From positions 1 to 64,000 of the forward strand of contig JAFTMS010000018.1 of the NCBI GenBank assembly GCA_017452265.1: DNA of 64,000 nucleotides, given 5' to 3'. Source of the DNA: Bacteroidales bacterium. Its GTDB lineage: Bacteria > Bacteroidota > Bacteroidia > Bacteroidales > UBA932. The notes under the pieces are model-generated. The model saw only the letters and a program-made list of their open reading frames with translations. It did not search any database and was not told where the DNA came from. A program made the position numbers and the translations under genes. Shown piece after piece: positions 25,094 through 35,210 of the stretch (its first letter is position 1; each line of letters starts with the position of its first letter).

Positions 25094-25992
25094 GCCTGCC
25101 TTTCCGTCACGGCTTTTGCGCATACCCTTGCGGCATCCTCGTCCGGCAGACATTCCATCACCCAGCATGGTACGCCTGCAATGACCGACTGTATCGTCCT
25201 GTCGCGTCCGTCCGCGAGCGCCTTTTCCCATGTCATTCCCGAGCAGCTGGTCATCAGAGATGCGTATGACTCGACAGGGGAGAGCCTGCGGGCCTTGTTG
25301 TACGGTGCGCGTGATATCCTTATGATGCCTCCGACGGGGGCCTGCATGTTCTTGTAGCATCTTGTCTTTCCGCTCCACGGTGAACCGTATGCCGTTGCCT
25401 TGCCGTCCTCACCGACCCTCACGACAGGATGGTCGTCGTTCATCAGCACGACATCCTGCAGCGCTCTCATCCACATTCGGCTGTGCGTGCTCTTGCCTGT
25501 GCCGCTCTTCCCGAGGAAAAGATACGCCTTGCCCTGATAAAGCACGCATGAAGCATGGGTCAGCACGGTGTCGCGGCATGACGTGGAGAGCAGGAAGCAG
25601 AAATTTACGGCTGTGTTGAACGTCAGCCATCTTTCTGTCTCGGAACCTTCCAGCGACAATGATGCGCGGCTGAAATCTTCCGTTATGGAAAGCCTGCCGT
25701 TGACCGAACCGGACATCGGCTGTGTGAATTCAAAATGATGGCCTGCTTCGCTTCGATATACCGAAAGCCCTATGAAGCCGGGTTCCACAGTGTCGAGATT
25801 TGAATACACGGGATTGCTGCGGTCGAAAGCTTCCGCCTCGCCGACAGTAAGGCTGAACAACGACGGTTCCGCTTCCTCTTCTGTCTCGAAAGGCCCGTAC
25901 GGCTCGCTGGTCTTTTCCCAGATTCCGCAGTCTCCGTCCATTTCGATCCTGAAGACGTGCCCCGCAACCTTATATGTCCTGCTGATGTTCAT
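25090..25992 (-). CDS. HprK-like serine kinase
   Basis: 300 residues from ATG 25992. Upstream starts exist at 26007 (ATG) and 26016 (TTG) but they lie at or before the predicted transcription start. Residues 161-170 are the P-loop GKSGTGKSTH, and NDDHP follows at 185-189, as in the HPr kinase C-terminal fold. The N-terminal 110 residues are unlike HprK. Proteins of this type in lasso-peptide clusters phosphorylate the precursor. It is the first gene of the cassette, followed by S26, PqqD, nucleotidyltransferase and ABC genes with overlaps or a 2-base gap. Confidence 0.82.
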   Translation of the reverse strand: MNISRTYKVAGHVFRIEMDGDCGIWEKTSEPYGPFETEEEAEPSLFSLTVGEAEAFDRSNPVYSNLDTVEPGFIGLSVYRSEAGHHFEFTQPMSGSVNGRLSITEDFSRASLSLEGSETERWLTFNTAVNFCFLLSTSCRDTVLTHASCVLYQGKAYLFLGKSGTGKSTHSRMWMRALQDVVLMNDDHPVVRVGEDGKATAYGSPWSGKTRCYKNMQAPVGGIIRISRAPYNKARRLSPVESYASLMTSCSGMTWEKALADGRDRTIQSVIAGVPCWVMECLPDEDAARVCAKAVTERQA

Positions 25993-26013
25993 AAAGTTTT
26001 TGTCCATAAACTG

Positions 26014-26021
26014 CAAATATA
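26014..26021 (-). promoter_or_regulatory. -7 box of the kinase cassette
   Basis: TATATTTG on the minus strand (26021-26014), a full match. The predicted start near 26007 supports translation from the ATG at 25992 and makes the longer N-terminus unlikely. On the opposite strand TATATTCG near 26034 is a weaker box for the transporter. Confidence 0.5.
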
Positions 26022-26065
26022 GCTAAATTTATTATATTCGCGCTTTGTTTTTTACTTACATTATC

Positions 26066-27577
26066 ATGGCAAAGTTCAAGGTTCCGAATACATATGTCAT
26101 TATCGCGGCCGTCATGGCGGTCTGTGCCGTGGCGACATGGCTTGTACCGGGAGGCGAGCCGCAGACGTGGCAGGTGTTCAGCGCGCTGTTCGACGGATTC
26201 AGCCGTCAGGCAGGCATCATAGCTTTCGTGCTGATAGTCGGAGGTGCATTCTGGGTGGTCAACAGCACGAAGGCTGTGGACGAGGGCATCATGAAGTTCA
26301 TCGGAAGGGCGCAGAGGATGGAGCGCTTCCCGCTTGTCCGCAGGCTCGGCGTCGGAAACATCGTAATCGTGCTTGTGATGCTTCTGTTCGGCCTTTTCGG
26401 GGCCGTCTTCGGCATGAGCGAGGAGACGATAGCGTTCGTGGCCGTGGTCATTCCGCTGGCAAAGTCGCTCGGATATGATGAGATTGTGGGCGTCTGCATG
26501 GTCTACGTCGCCGCTCATGTCGGTTTTGCCGGTGCAATGCTCAATCCGTTCACAATCGGAATCGCACAGGAGATGTCCGGCCTTCCGCTCTTTTCGGGAA
26601 TCGAATACAGGACTTTCTGCTGGTTCGTGCTCATGGCCGTCGCAATTGCCTTCGTACTTTGGTATGCCTCTAAGGTTAAGAAGGGTAAAGGGATGAAAAT
26701 CAACACGTCGGAGCAAGAGGAAGCCGTCGCTGCCGTGGAGGATGTACCTGCTGCCGGCCGCAGGGGAGCGTGGATATGCCTTTGCCTGCTGACGGCGGTG
26801 CTTGTTCTGTTCTCGGCCTTCTATGCCTCGGAATGCGTGATAAAGATAGGGCAGGCGTCATATTCTGCGCCGTGGCTGCTGTGGGTGCTGACGGGGATGT
26901 TCGCTCTTTGCTCGGCTTTATTTCTCAGAAAGTCTGTGCGTCTGTATATTCTTGACCTTCTGATGTTTACCATAGTATTCCTCGTCGTAGGCGTCATGGG
27001 ATACGGCTGGTATCTTCCGGAAATATGCGCTTTGTTCATGGCGTTGGCTGTGGCGGCTGGTGTCTCCGCCGGATACTCTGCCGACAAGGTCGCCAAGGAA
27101 TTCATAGCCGGAGCGAAGGACATATTCTCTGCCGCCCTCATAATAGGCTTCGCAGCCGGAATAATCGTCATACTTGAAGACGGCAAGGTCATCGACACGC
27201 TTCTTACAGCCATGGCTTCCGCTTTGAAGGATTCCGGCCGAGCGGGAGCTTTGGGAACCATGTACGGAATCCAGACTTTCATCAACCTCTTCATCCCTTC
27301 AGCTTCTGCAAAGGCCGCTGTTACGATGCCTATAATGGCTCCGTTCTCTGACATGATAGGTGTTTCAAGGCAGGCTACGGTGCTCGCGTTCCAGTTCGGT
27401 GACGGCTTTACAAATATGATCACTCCGTGCTCCGGAGTCCTGATGGCTGTGCTTTCTGTTGCGAGGATACCTTATGAAAAATGGTTCAGATGGGTGTGGA
27501 AATTCATTCTTCTGCTTCTTGCAGTCGGTTTTCTGCTTCTTCTGCCCACACTTTTTATGAATCTGCCGGGCTTTTAG
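26066..27577 (+). CDS. YfcC/DcuC-type transporter
   Basis: 503 residues from ATG 26066 with about 12 membrane segments. GMSEETIAFVAVVIPLAKSLG, GFAGAMLNPFTIGIAQEMSG, INLFIPSASAKAAVTMPIMA and FQFGDGFTNMITPCSGVLM are the duplicated re-entrant motifs of the YfcC family in the ion transporter superfamily. Members move C4-dicarboxylates, basic amino acids or related anions, so the substrate is open. Divergent from the HprK cassette; the next gene starts 44 bases downstream. Confidence 0.85.
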   Translation: MAKFKVPNTYVIIAAVMAVCAVATWLVPGGEPQTWQVFSALFDGFSRQAGIIAFVLIVGGAFWVVNSTKAVDEGIMKFIGRAQRMERFPLVRRLGVGNIVIVLVMLLFGLFGAVFGMSEETIAFVAVVIPLAKSLGYDEIVGVCMVYVAAHVGFAGAMLNPFTIGIAQEMSGLPLFSGIEYRTFCWFVLMAVAIAFVLWYASKVKKGKGMKINTSEQEEAVAAVEDVPAAGRRGAWICLCLLTAVLVLFSAFYASECVIKIGQASYSAPWLLWVLTGMFALCSALFLRKSVRLYILDLLMFTIVFLVVGVMGYGWYLPEICALFMALAVAAGVSAGYSADKVAKEFIAGAKDIFSAALIIGFAAGIIVILEDGKVIDTLLTAMASALKDSGRAGALGTMYGIQTFINLFIPSASAKAAVTMPIMAPFSDMIGVSRQATVLAFQFGDGFTNMITPCSGVLMAVLSVARIPYEKWFRWVWKFILLLLAVGFLLLLPTLFMNLPGF

Positions 27578-27621
27578 CATGAATTTTGCTTTGCGCACAC
27601 GACGGTAAAACTACAGACCCT

Positions 27622-28296
27622 ATGAGAACCCTGAATGCTTTTACGCTTCTTTTATGCGTGTTCCTTTCGGCTAATGCATCTGCTGTTTCAGGCAGCTATC
27701 CTGTCAGCGGCATGGTGCTTGATTCACAGAGTCATGACGGCATTCCGAATGCTTCGGTGACCGTTTTAGGGGATGATGACGTCCGCGTGATGACCGATTC
27801 TTCCGGACATTTCACCCTGTTTCTCACTCCGTCAGAGGTATGTCGCTTCATCGCGATGCACCAGAAATATTCTCTTAAGGTCACTCAGGAAATAAAGGTC
27901 ACGAACTGTACCCCTTTTCTTCGTATCGAACTTGAAAGGCAGGTGCGCAGATCCTCTGAAAATTCCATCAACAGACTGATTCACATGGCTGACGTAATGA
28001 AAACCGACAGGCATGAGGACAGTCTCTATATGATATTCTATGCCGAGAAGCTCGCCCGAATGAAGAACGGGGCTGATCTGAGGCATGGAAAGCTTCCCAA
28101 GACGTTCGGAAATCTGAAGAAAAAGGCTGAAGAACGTCATTTCGACAATGCCAATCCTCAATACATGCTTCTCAGACATAGGTCTTCTTCCCTGTTGAAG
28201 ACGGAATATGCCTCGGAAAGCCATTCGGGCCGCAGACAGCACAGCGAGGCAAAGAAGCCGGCACGTATCAGACCGGTGAAGAAGGAAGAGGCTTAG
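27622..28296 (+). CDS. exported carboxypeptidase-regulatory-like domain protein
   Basis: 224 residues with a signal peptide (MRTLNAFTLLLCVFLSANASA). Residues about 30-110 are a CarboxypepD_reg-like beta-sandwich (VSGMVLDSQSHDGIPNASVTVLG, VRVMTDSSGHFTLFL), common at the start of Bacteroidota TonB receptors but here on its own. The C-terminal half is basic and charged with many Arg and Lys, ending KKPARIRPVKKEEA, and matches nothing I know. Likely periplasmic or outer-membrane associated. Confidence 0.65.
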   Translation: MRTLNAFTLLLCVFLSANASAVSGSYPVSGMVLDSQSHDGIPNASVTVLGDDDVRVMTDSSGHFTLFLTPSEVCRFIAMHQKYSLKVTQEIKVTNCTPFLRIELERQVRRSSENSINRLIHMADVMKTDRHEDSLYMIFYAEKLARMKNGADLRHGKLPKTFGNLKKKAEERHFDNANPQYMLLRHRSSSLLKTEYASESHSGRRQHSEAKKPARIRPVKKEEA

Positions 28297-28300
28297 GCGC

Positions 28301-29098
28301 CTACATGAGCAGGTCTGACAGTCTGTCGTAATATTTCTTCGTGACCGGGATGTGCATCACGTCCTTTTCATCGAGTTCCGCATATACTACCCCCTCCTTG
28401 TCCTTACGGAGCACCTTCACGTGCGACGGATTTATGTAATATGACCTGTGGCATCTGAGCAGTCCGTTGTCCTGACATAGTTCGTCGATCGCCTTCATGG
28501 AGCTTCGCAGGACATAGTTCCTCACTTTTCCGTTCTCGGAATAGAAGATGCTCACATAGTTCTCCTCTGCCGTAATATATAATATGGACGAAGGCGGAAG
28601 CACTATCTTCAGATTATGCCTTTCGTCGTAGAACCTCATCCTCTGGCTTGAATGTTCCGGTTCCTGCTCCTTCTGGCTGTAATCTGTAATTCTCATCGAA
28701 AGGGCGAGGATGGAGTAGGGGAACACGAGAGTCAGGCCCAGATACTGAAGCGATGTGGCAAGAGCTTCGAAATATGCCATCGGCTTTCCGAGGACAAGCC
28801 ATATGTACAGTGCCACGAAAAAGGCCATGAAGATGATTTCCAGAATGCACCAGAACACGTAGAGCGTATAGTTCAGCTTCAGCGGAAGGTAATAGTACAG
28901 CAGACGCAGGATTCCCACGCTGACGAGGATTATGCATGATGTTATCGTTATGTGCACGCCGTACCATGAGGAACCGAGATAGCTCACGGCGTCGAACGGG
29001 TGGTAGATCAGCATGAATGCGAAGAAGAATATAGGCAGCACCAGCATGTGCAGGAGCTGAGGTATGAATCTGCTGAATATTCTGGGTAGAACGTTCAT
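28301..29098 (-). CDS. membrane-bound LytTR-family transcription regulator
   Basis: 265 residues from ATG 29098 (a GTG at 29110 is the alternative). About four membrane helices span residues 15-140. The C-terminal 100 residues are a LytTR DNA-binding domain: ILYITAEENYVSIFYSENGK, RSSMKAIDELCQDNGLLRCHRSYYINPSHV. There is no receiver domain, so it senses through its membrane part. The promoter and paired direct repeats upstream suggest autoregulation. Confidence 0.88.
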   Translation of the reverse strand: MNVLPRIFSRFIPQLLHMLVLPIFFFAFMLIYHPFDAVSYLGSSWYGVHITITSCIILVSVGILRLLYYYLPLKLNYTLYVFWCILEIIFMAFFVALYIWLVLGKPMAYFEALATSLQYLGLTLVFPYSILALSMRITDYSQKEQEPEHSSQRMRFYDERHNLKIVLPPSSILYITAEENYVSIFYSENGKVRNYVLRSSMKAIDELCQDNGLLRCHRSYYINPSHVKVLRKDKEGVVYAELDEKDVMHIPVTKKYYDRLSDLLM

Positions 29099-29123
29099 AA
29101 TTTTCGTCACTTTTTGGGTGTGA

Positions 29124-29155
29124 CAAAATTACAAAAAATATTTTTTAGTCCCAAA
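29124..29155 (-). promoter_or_regulatory. promoter of the LytTR gene
   Basis: On the minus strand TTTG (29155-29152) is followed after exactly 20 bases by TAATTTTG (29131-29124), a full Bacteroidota promoter. The predicted start is near 29117, just ahead of the gene. Confidence 0.7.
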
Positions 29156-29175
29156 TAATCGATTTTAGTCCCAAA
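29143..29175. repeat. direct repeat pair, candidate LytTR operator
   Basis: TTTTAGTCCCAAA occurs at 29143-29155 and again at 29163-29175, a 20-base spacing that puts both on the same helix face. Two further GTCCCA copies lie at 29199 and 29208. LytTR proteins bind pairs of short direct repeats spaced about two helical turns. The first copy covers the -33 element, which fits repression or tight control of the gene by its own product. Confidence 0.5.
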
Positions 29176-29241
29176 AACACCTTAAATATCACATTTTCGT
29201 CCCACTTGTCCCACTTTCTTTCATATAAGCACGTCTTCTCC

Positions 29242-29249
29242 TACCTTTG
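29242..29249 (+). promoter_or_regulatory. plus-strand -7 box without a gene
   Basis: TACCTTTG matches TAnnTTTG. A transcript from about 29256 would reach the hairpin at 29319-29350, about 95 bases in all. No convincing gene lies in it; a 30-codon frame from 29285 is likely accidental. Confidence 0.35.
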
Positions 29250-29318
29250 CATCACAAGGTTAAGAAAGAGACGAAAAAATCTGAATGATTAACCGGAATT
29301 CTAAGTTAAAGTACATCG

Positions 29319-29350
29319 AAAAAAGGCCGCCTGTGAAGGTAGCCTTTTTT
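29319..29350. terminator. bidirectional terminator after the deoxynucleoside kinase gene
   Basis: AAAAAAGGC (29319-29327) pairs with GCCTTTTTT (29342-29350), with an inner CCT/AGG helix. Both strands end in a T-run, so it can stop the minus-strand kinase transcript and a short plus-strand transcript. Confidence 0.65.
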
Positions 29351-29371
29351 TATGGATTCTCACGTCGGACT

Positions 29372-29983
29372 CTAAAACAGTCCGTAGAGCTGCGCGTCGA
29401 TTCTGTCTGTTATCAGTGAAAAGTCCTCAGGACGGTTTTCGAAGTCCATGTCGTCCGCCTCTATGACGAGCACCTTTCCCTTGTAGTTCCCGATCCATTG
29501 GTCGTAGAGTTCGTTCAGGTTGCTGAGATACTCGATGCTGATGCTCTTTTCGTAATCCCTTCCGCGCTTCTGAATCTGCGACACGAGATGCGGAACGGAT
29601 GATTTCAGATATATCAGAAGGTCCGGCTCATGAACCATCGACATCATGAGGTTGAACAGCTGCATATAGGTGTCGAAATCACGGTCGGAAAGATTGCCCA
29701 TAGCCTTGTTGTTGGCTACGAATATGTGCACGCCTTCCATGATCGTCCTGTCCTGGATGATCACGTCCTTCGACTTCGAGATTTCCAGCAGATCCTGAAA
29801 GCGCTGTGCAAGAAAGTATGTCTCAAGATTGTATGACCATCTTTCAATGTCCTTGTAATAGTCCTCAAGATACGGGTTGTATGTCACAGCCTCGTATTTC
29901 GGGGTCCATCCGTAGTGTGCTGCAAGCATTCTTGTCAGCGTCGTCTTTCCGCAGCCTATGTTTCCGGCGATTCCTATATGCAT
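29372..29983 (-). CDS. deoxynucleoside kinase (dAK/dCK/dGK type)
   Basis: 203 residues. P-loop GIAGNIGCGKTTL at the N-terminus, then the substrate-site ERWSYNLETYFLAQRFQ, IIQDRTIMEGVHIF with the DR(S/T) motif, and the lid KRGRDYEKSISIEYL. It phosphorylates deoxynucleosides for salvage. Bacteroidota usually carry one or two such genes. It follows gdhA with a 36-base gap, possibly from the same promoter. Confidence 0.92.
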   Translation of the reverse strand: MHIGIAGNIGCGKTTLTRMLAAHYGWTPKYEAVTYNPYLEDYYKDIERWSYNLETYFLAQRFQDLLEISKSKDVIIQDRTIMEGVHIFVANNKAMGNLSDRDFDTYMQLFNLMMSMVHEPDLLIYLKSSVPHLVSQIQKRGRDYEKSISIEYLSNLNELYDQWIGNYKGKVLVIEADDMDFENRPEDFSLITDRIDAQLYGLF

Positions 29984-30019
29984 ATCTATTGTACTTTCTT
30001 TTTAGTTCGGGCTCAGAAG

Positions 30020-31387
<1,368 letters not shown>

Positions 31388-31406
31388 TTAGTCCGTTAAT
31401 ATTGTT

Positions 31407-32846
31407 TTAGAATAGAAAGCCTGTGTTGATGTAGAAGGCGCCGGTTCCGTCCTGCCTGTTGAAGCAGCGCGCGTACTCGAATGCCACGATGAAGTTCTGG
31501 TTCATGATGAAGCGCAGACCTGCTCCTGCCGTGCCGTGGAAGCCGTCCTTCCTGTCGAGGACGAACTTGTCGTAAAGCGCAATCTGCTCCGGAGTCAGCT
31601 GTGCTGTCGGACGAAGGTCCATGTCATAGCCTCTGAACACGTGCGCTCCGTCGGTGAATCCGCTGATGGCGAAGGCGATGTTCTGCTTCCAGAGTTTGAA
31701 GTCCACGAACCTCCAGCGGAGTTCGATATTGTAGAATCCTACGTCAAGTCCCTGCACTCTGTTGAGCATCAGGCCTCTGACCGTGCGGTATCCTCCGAAT
31801 CCGTCATTGTCTGCCTTTGGTCCCATGTTGGTGTAGAAAGGCATTGCATACCACGGAGATTCATTCCCGAATGTGCCCTGATAGGCGAGTCTGTAGGCAA
31901 ATGTCAGCTTGCCGTCCTTGACGATTGGCACGTAGTGGCGGAAAGTGGCGCTGTACTTGTAATGTGCGTCAGTCGTTCCGAGCCACTTAGGGGCGAGCGC
32001 TGTGTGAACTTCTGCCCAGATACCCTTTGTAGGGTTGTTCTCGACATTGCGGCTGTCGTACATGAGTCCGAGGCGGATTGCTGAGGTCAGGCCTCCGTCT
32101 GCCTGGTCTTCAGGGATGATTCCCCATGCCTTGTAGAGACCGAAAAGCGATTCTCCACCGAATACTTCATATCCTTTGGGCGTGAAGTCTGATGCCTTCA
32201 CCCATGAGAAGTTGTAGCCGGCCTCCCAATAGAAGTTCTTGAGTATCTCGCCGGTAAAGTCGATCTTCGCCTTCACGAGGTCACGTCCGAAGCGGTAGAA
32301 TCCTTTAGGGAACTTTCCCTTTTCCTCCAGCTTCTGTCCGGCCTTGTCGTCGGTGTATGTGAAATCGCCGTCAGCAGCAAGCTCTTTGGTAGGGATATAG
32401 TTGCTTTCATAGCCGTTGAAGCCGTAGAAATCGAGGGCGGCGTCCTTGTAATATCCTGTGCATATGGACATTCGTACGCCTGGAATCAGTGTCTTGTTGT
32501 CGTAGTTGACGATGAACTTGTAGCTGTTTATGGCGCTTTCCTTCGTATAGGCCGAGGCTTCGAAATACCATGTGGACTTAGGGTTAGGATATGTGCTTCC
32601 GTCGCCGAAGTTGTACAGGTTCAGCAGGGCTCCGAACTGGAATCCTCTGTCGGCGTCATATGCCACGACCGGGAGAGGACCGAAGTTGGTTCCGGTCTTG
32701 ATTATGTCGCCGTTCTCGTTGTATTTTACCTCTTTCTTCTTTTTAGCGTTGTCCGCAGTCTTGTCCGAGGCGTCAGCTGATGTCGCCGCGGCTGCCGGAA
32801 TGCTGAGCGCCATGACTGTCATGGCTGTAATGATGGTCTTCTTCAT
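31407..32846 (-). CDS. BamA/TamA-like outer-membrane beta-barrel protein
   Basis: 479 residues with a signal peptide (MKKTIITAMTVMALSIPAAAAT). A charged linker (DKTADNAKKKKEVKYNENGD) is followed by a region starting FGPLPVVAYDADRGFQFGALL, typical of surface-antigen (D15-type) barrels without POTRA domains; GGYRTVRGLMLNRVQG is the conserved RGL loop of this superfamily. It ends in aromatic FYINTGFLF, the outer-membrane insertion signal. Likely a lipid or protein translocation barrel; substrate unknown. It precedes gdhA in the same direction by 32 bases. Confidence 0.8.
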   Translation of the reverse strand: MKKTIITAMTVMALSIPAAAATSADASDKTADNAKKKKEVKYNENGDIIKTGTNFGPLPVVAYDADRGFQFGALLNLYNFGDGSTYPNPKSTWYFEASAYTKESAINSYKFIVNYDNKTLIPGVRMSICTGYYKDAALDFYGFNGYESNYIPTKELAADGDFTYTDDKAGQKLEEKGKFPKGFYRFGRDLVKAKIDFTGEILKNFYWEAGYNFSWVKASDFTPKGYEVFGGESLFGLYKAWGIIPEDQADGGLTSAIRLGLMYDSRNVENNPTKGIWAEVHTALAPKWLGTTDAHYKYSATFRHYVPIVKDGKLTFAYRLAYQGTFGNESPWYAMPFYTNMGPKADNDGFGGYRTVRGLMLNRVQGLDVGFYNIELRWRFVDFKLWKQNIAFAISGFTDGAHVFRGYDMDLRPTAQLTPEQIALYDKFVLDRKDGFHGTAGAGLRFIMNQNFIVAFEYARCFNRQDGTGAFYINTGFLF

Positions 32847-32855
32847 GATTCGTCT

Positions 32856-34148
32856 TTATAGCTCCTTTGCTTCGCTCAGGATTGAGTTGTACATTTTGTC
32901 GAGCTTTCCGTTGCCGAAAAGTTTCAGGTCAGATGTGTATATTCTTATAAATTCCTTATAGTCATAGAAATAGCTGTATGCTGGAATTGTCAGCAGCGAG
33001 AATGCGAGTGCCAGCGGCCACTGCAGCAGACAGAACGAAAGGACAGTCCAGAGGATGAACACAAGCGGTCCCATTGCCAGTTTGAGTCCGAACCCGGCTG
33101 TATTCTGAAATGCTCTGTCCTTGATCTTTCCACGCAGAAATCCGAATGTCAGCCACATAGGCGAAGTCGTTATCGCGCTGAACAGATAATACGGCAGCCC
33201 GATGAGGGCAAGAAGTCCTTTGCCAATGGCATTGAGGACAGGACGCTTCTTTCCGAACGAGAATGAAGATATGCCGCTTCTGCGCCTCTTCCTTTCGAAA
33301 TCCTCCACCTTTGAAAGCAGCTTCTCCATGTATTCGGGCATATGTTCGCATGCGTCCTCTATTCTTGCCACGACCTTGCGTCTGTTCTCCATTCTTGCTG
33401 CGGGCGTACCTTTTGAGCCGTTGGTAAGCACTTTGGTGAGCGCCCATTTCTCCGGAAGACGGTCGTCATCCCTGATGTACGTTATCAGCTGCGACATCCT
33501 TGACGAAAGCTCCTTCCTCAGAGGCTCGATCATCTGCGCTTCATTCTCAACATCCAGACCTCTTACGAACTCCGTGACGTTTATCGGCTTTCCGTATGTA
33601 AGCAGGGAAGTGCTTCTGTATCTGAAATAATCTCCGTATTCGAGCCCGACCGGCACTATATATACAGGCCTGTCCTCTCCAAACTTTGCATTCGCAGCAA
33701 GAGCAGCCCTGAACACGCCTTTGCCGAGCGGAAGAAGCGAACGTGCCGGTCTGTGGCGTCCTTCCGGATACATGCAGAAACGCACTCCGTTCTCCAGCGT
33801 CTCTACGATCATCTCCTGCGTATCATGGTTCTTCAGCACGTTGCGGAGACCGTCCCTCTGGCGCACCATAGGAAGTATGCGCAGGAAATGCATTATCTTG
33901 GCTATCATCGGGTTGTTGAACATGTCGGCACGCGCTCCGAACACAGTAGGGCCCTTATATGCACGCAGCACGACAAGAGCATCCATCAGTGTGTTGCAAT
34001 GGTTCGGGGCAAGAAGAACTGCACCGTCTTTCGGCAGATTCTCCTCCCCACGGATCTCCACCCTGCGGTAGCTGTGTCTGGTACACCAGTCCACATATGG
34101 GCGCAGGACTGTGTACAGCATGTTTTTTTCGTATATCTTTCTTCCCAT
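32856..34148 (-). CDS. PlsC-type 1-acylglycerol-phosphate acyltransferase
   Basis: 430 residues. The catalytic NHX4D motif is NHCNTLMD in VLLAPNHCNTLMDALVVL, and the phosphate-binding motif is YPEGRHRPARSLLPL. The C-terminal third adds two or three membrane helices (SAITTSPMWLTFGFL, LVFILWTVLSFCLLQWPLALAF), giving the long Bacteroidota form. It transfers an acyl group in phospholipid synthesis at the inner membrane. One base separates it from the SBF transporter, so they are cotranscribed. Confidence 0.85.
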   Translation of the reverse strand: MGRKIYEKNMLYTVLRPYVDWCTRHSYRRVEIRGEENLPKDGAVLLAPNHCNTLMDALVVLRAYKGPTVFGARADMFNNPMIAKIMHFLRILPMVRQRDGLRNVLKNHDTQEMIVETLENGVRFCMYPEGRHRPARSLLPLGKGVFRAALAANAKFGEDRPVYIVPVGLEYGDYFRYRSTSLLTYGKPINVTEFVRGLDVENEAQMIEPLRKELSSRMSQLITYIRDDDRLPEKWALTKVLTNGSKGTPAARMENRRKVVARIEDACEHMPEYMEKLLSKVEDFERKRRRSGISSFSFGKKRPVLNAIGKGLLALIGLPYYLFSAITTSPMWLTFGFLRGKIKDRAFQNTAGFGLKLAMGPLVFILWTVLSFCLLQWPLALAFSLLTIPAYSYFYDYKEFIRIYTSDLKLFGNGKLDKMYNSILSEAKEL

Positions 34149-34149
34149 T

Positions 34150-35112
34150 TTATTCCTCTCCAGGTTCTTTCCTTCCTCGCAGACGCCATATATATGCGAG
34201 CGTAAGTCCGGAAATTATGTGCCATACTCCCCACCATGCGGTGATGACTACCATTCCTCCGTTGTTTGCCCATTCAGGTCCGAAGATGGCCGGATTGAAG
34301 AGCAGCACGAGGCCGAGGCCGGAATTCTGTATGCCTGTCTCGATGGTTATCGTCCTCCTGTCCTTGTACGGGATTCTGAACGCCGTACCTGTGACAAAAC
34401 CGATGCCGAGGGCCAGAAGATTGTGTACCAATACGATAAGGAAGATATAGCGGATGCATTTCATGAATGCATCGATGTTGTTGCCGAATGTCAGCACTAC
34501 CATCACGATGAAGAATGCGACCGACAGATACTGCATCGGTTTCTTCAGCTTTGCCGCCACTTTGGGCAGATACTGCGAGCACAGCATGCCGAGCACAAGC
34601 GGGATTCCGAGCAGGATCACAATCGTCTTGAAGATTTCCCAGAACGGGATGCTCAGCTCCGGAAGCGTGAGGTTCTTTTCTGCGAACTTGAGGTACAGGC
34701 CGCCCCAGAACGCGAAATTCATCGGTGTCGTGAATATGCATGCGGCTGTATTGAATGCCGTAAGCGAAACGGAAAGCTCTGTGTTACCCCTTGAAAGTGA
34801 TGTGATGAAGTTCGATATGTTTCCGCCCGGACAAGAAGCCACGAGTATCATTCCGAGGGCGATCATCGGTGAAAGCCAGCCGTCGAAGGTGATCGTAAGC
34901 AGGAATGTCAGTGCAGGAAGCAGGAATATCTGGCATATGATTCCGAGAATCACCGATTTAGGTTTCTTGAATACGTCTACAAACGTTCTGGGCTTGATAC
35001 CCAGGGCCACTCCGAACATTACAAATGCAAGAACGATGTTTATGGTGTTCATGCCGGCTTCGTTCATATTGACATTTATAGCGTCGATACGGGCGATTAC
35101 TTCAGGACTCAT
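34150..35112 (-). CDS. bile acid:sodium symporter (SBF) family transporter
   Basis: 320 residues with about 9-10 membrane segments. LVASCPGGNISNFITSLSRGNTEL is the crossover motif of the family and GIQNSGLGLVLLFNP the second sodium-site region. Relatives move bile acids, pantoate or other organic anions with sodium. In gut Bacteroidales the family is common and the substrate cannot be told from sequence. First gene of the block ending at plsC. Confidence 0.85.
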   Translation of the reverse strand: MSPEVIARIDAINVNMNEAGMNTINIVLAFVMFGVALGIKPRTFVDVFKKPKSVILGIICQIFLLPALTFLLTITFDGWLSPMIALGMILVASCPGGNISNFITSLSRGNTELSVSLTAFNTAACIFTTPMNFAFWGGLYLKFAEKNLTLPELSIPFWEIFKTIVILLGIPLVLGMLCSQYLPKVAAKLKKPMQYLSVAFFIVMVVLTFGNNIDAFMKCIRYIFLIVLVHNLLALGIGFVTGTAFRIPYKDRRTITIETGIQNSGLGLVLLFNPAIFGPEWANNGGMVVITAWWGVWHIISGLTLAYIWRLRGRKEPGEE

Positions 35113-35210
35113 GTTTAATTTTTTAGGTTTTAGTAGGTTTTAGTCTGGATTTGACGGGCGAAGATACGATTTTTTATCGTCATTCTTTATCGTCTTGTCG
35201 AATTATTTTT

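Noticed and set aside
25970..26716. 248-codon minus-strand frame opposite the YfcC-type transporter
   Set aside because: It is the antisense shadow of a well-conserved membrane protein; its sequence is rich in His, Asp and Arg without any domain.
29285..29375. 30-codon plus-strand peptide frame
   Set aside because: Runs through a terminator hairpin and into the stop of the opposite gene; no homolog recalled and no ribosome-binding context.
34111..34794. Long plus-strand frame opposite the SBF transporter
   Set aside because: Antisense to a conserved gene; composition typical of a shadow frame.
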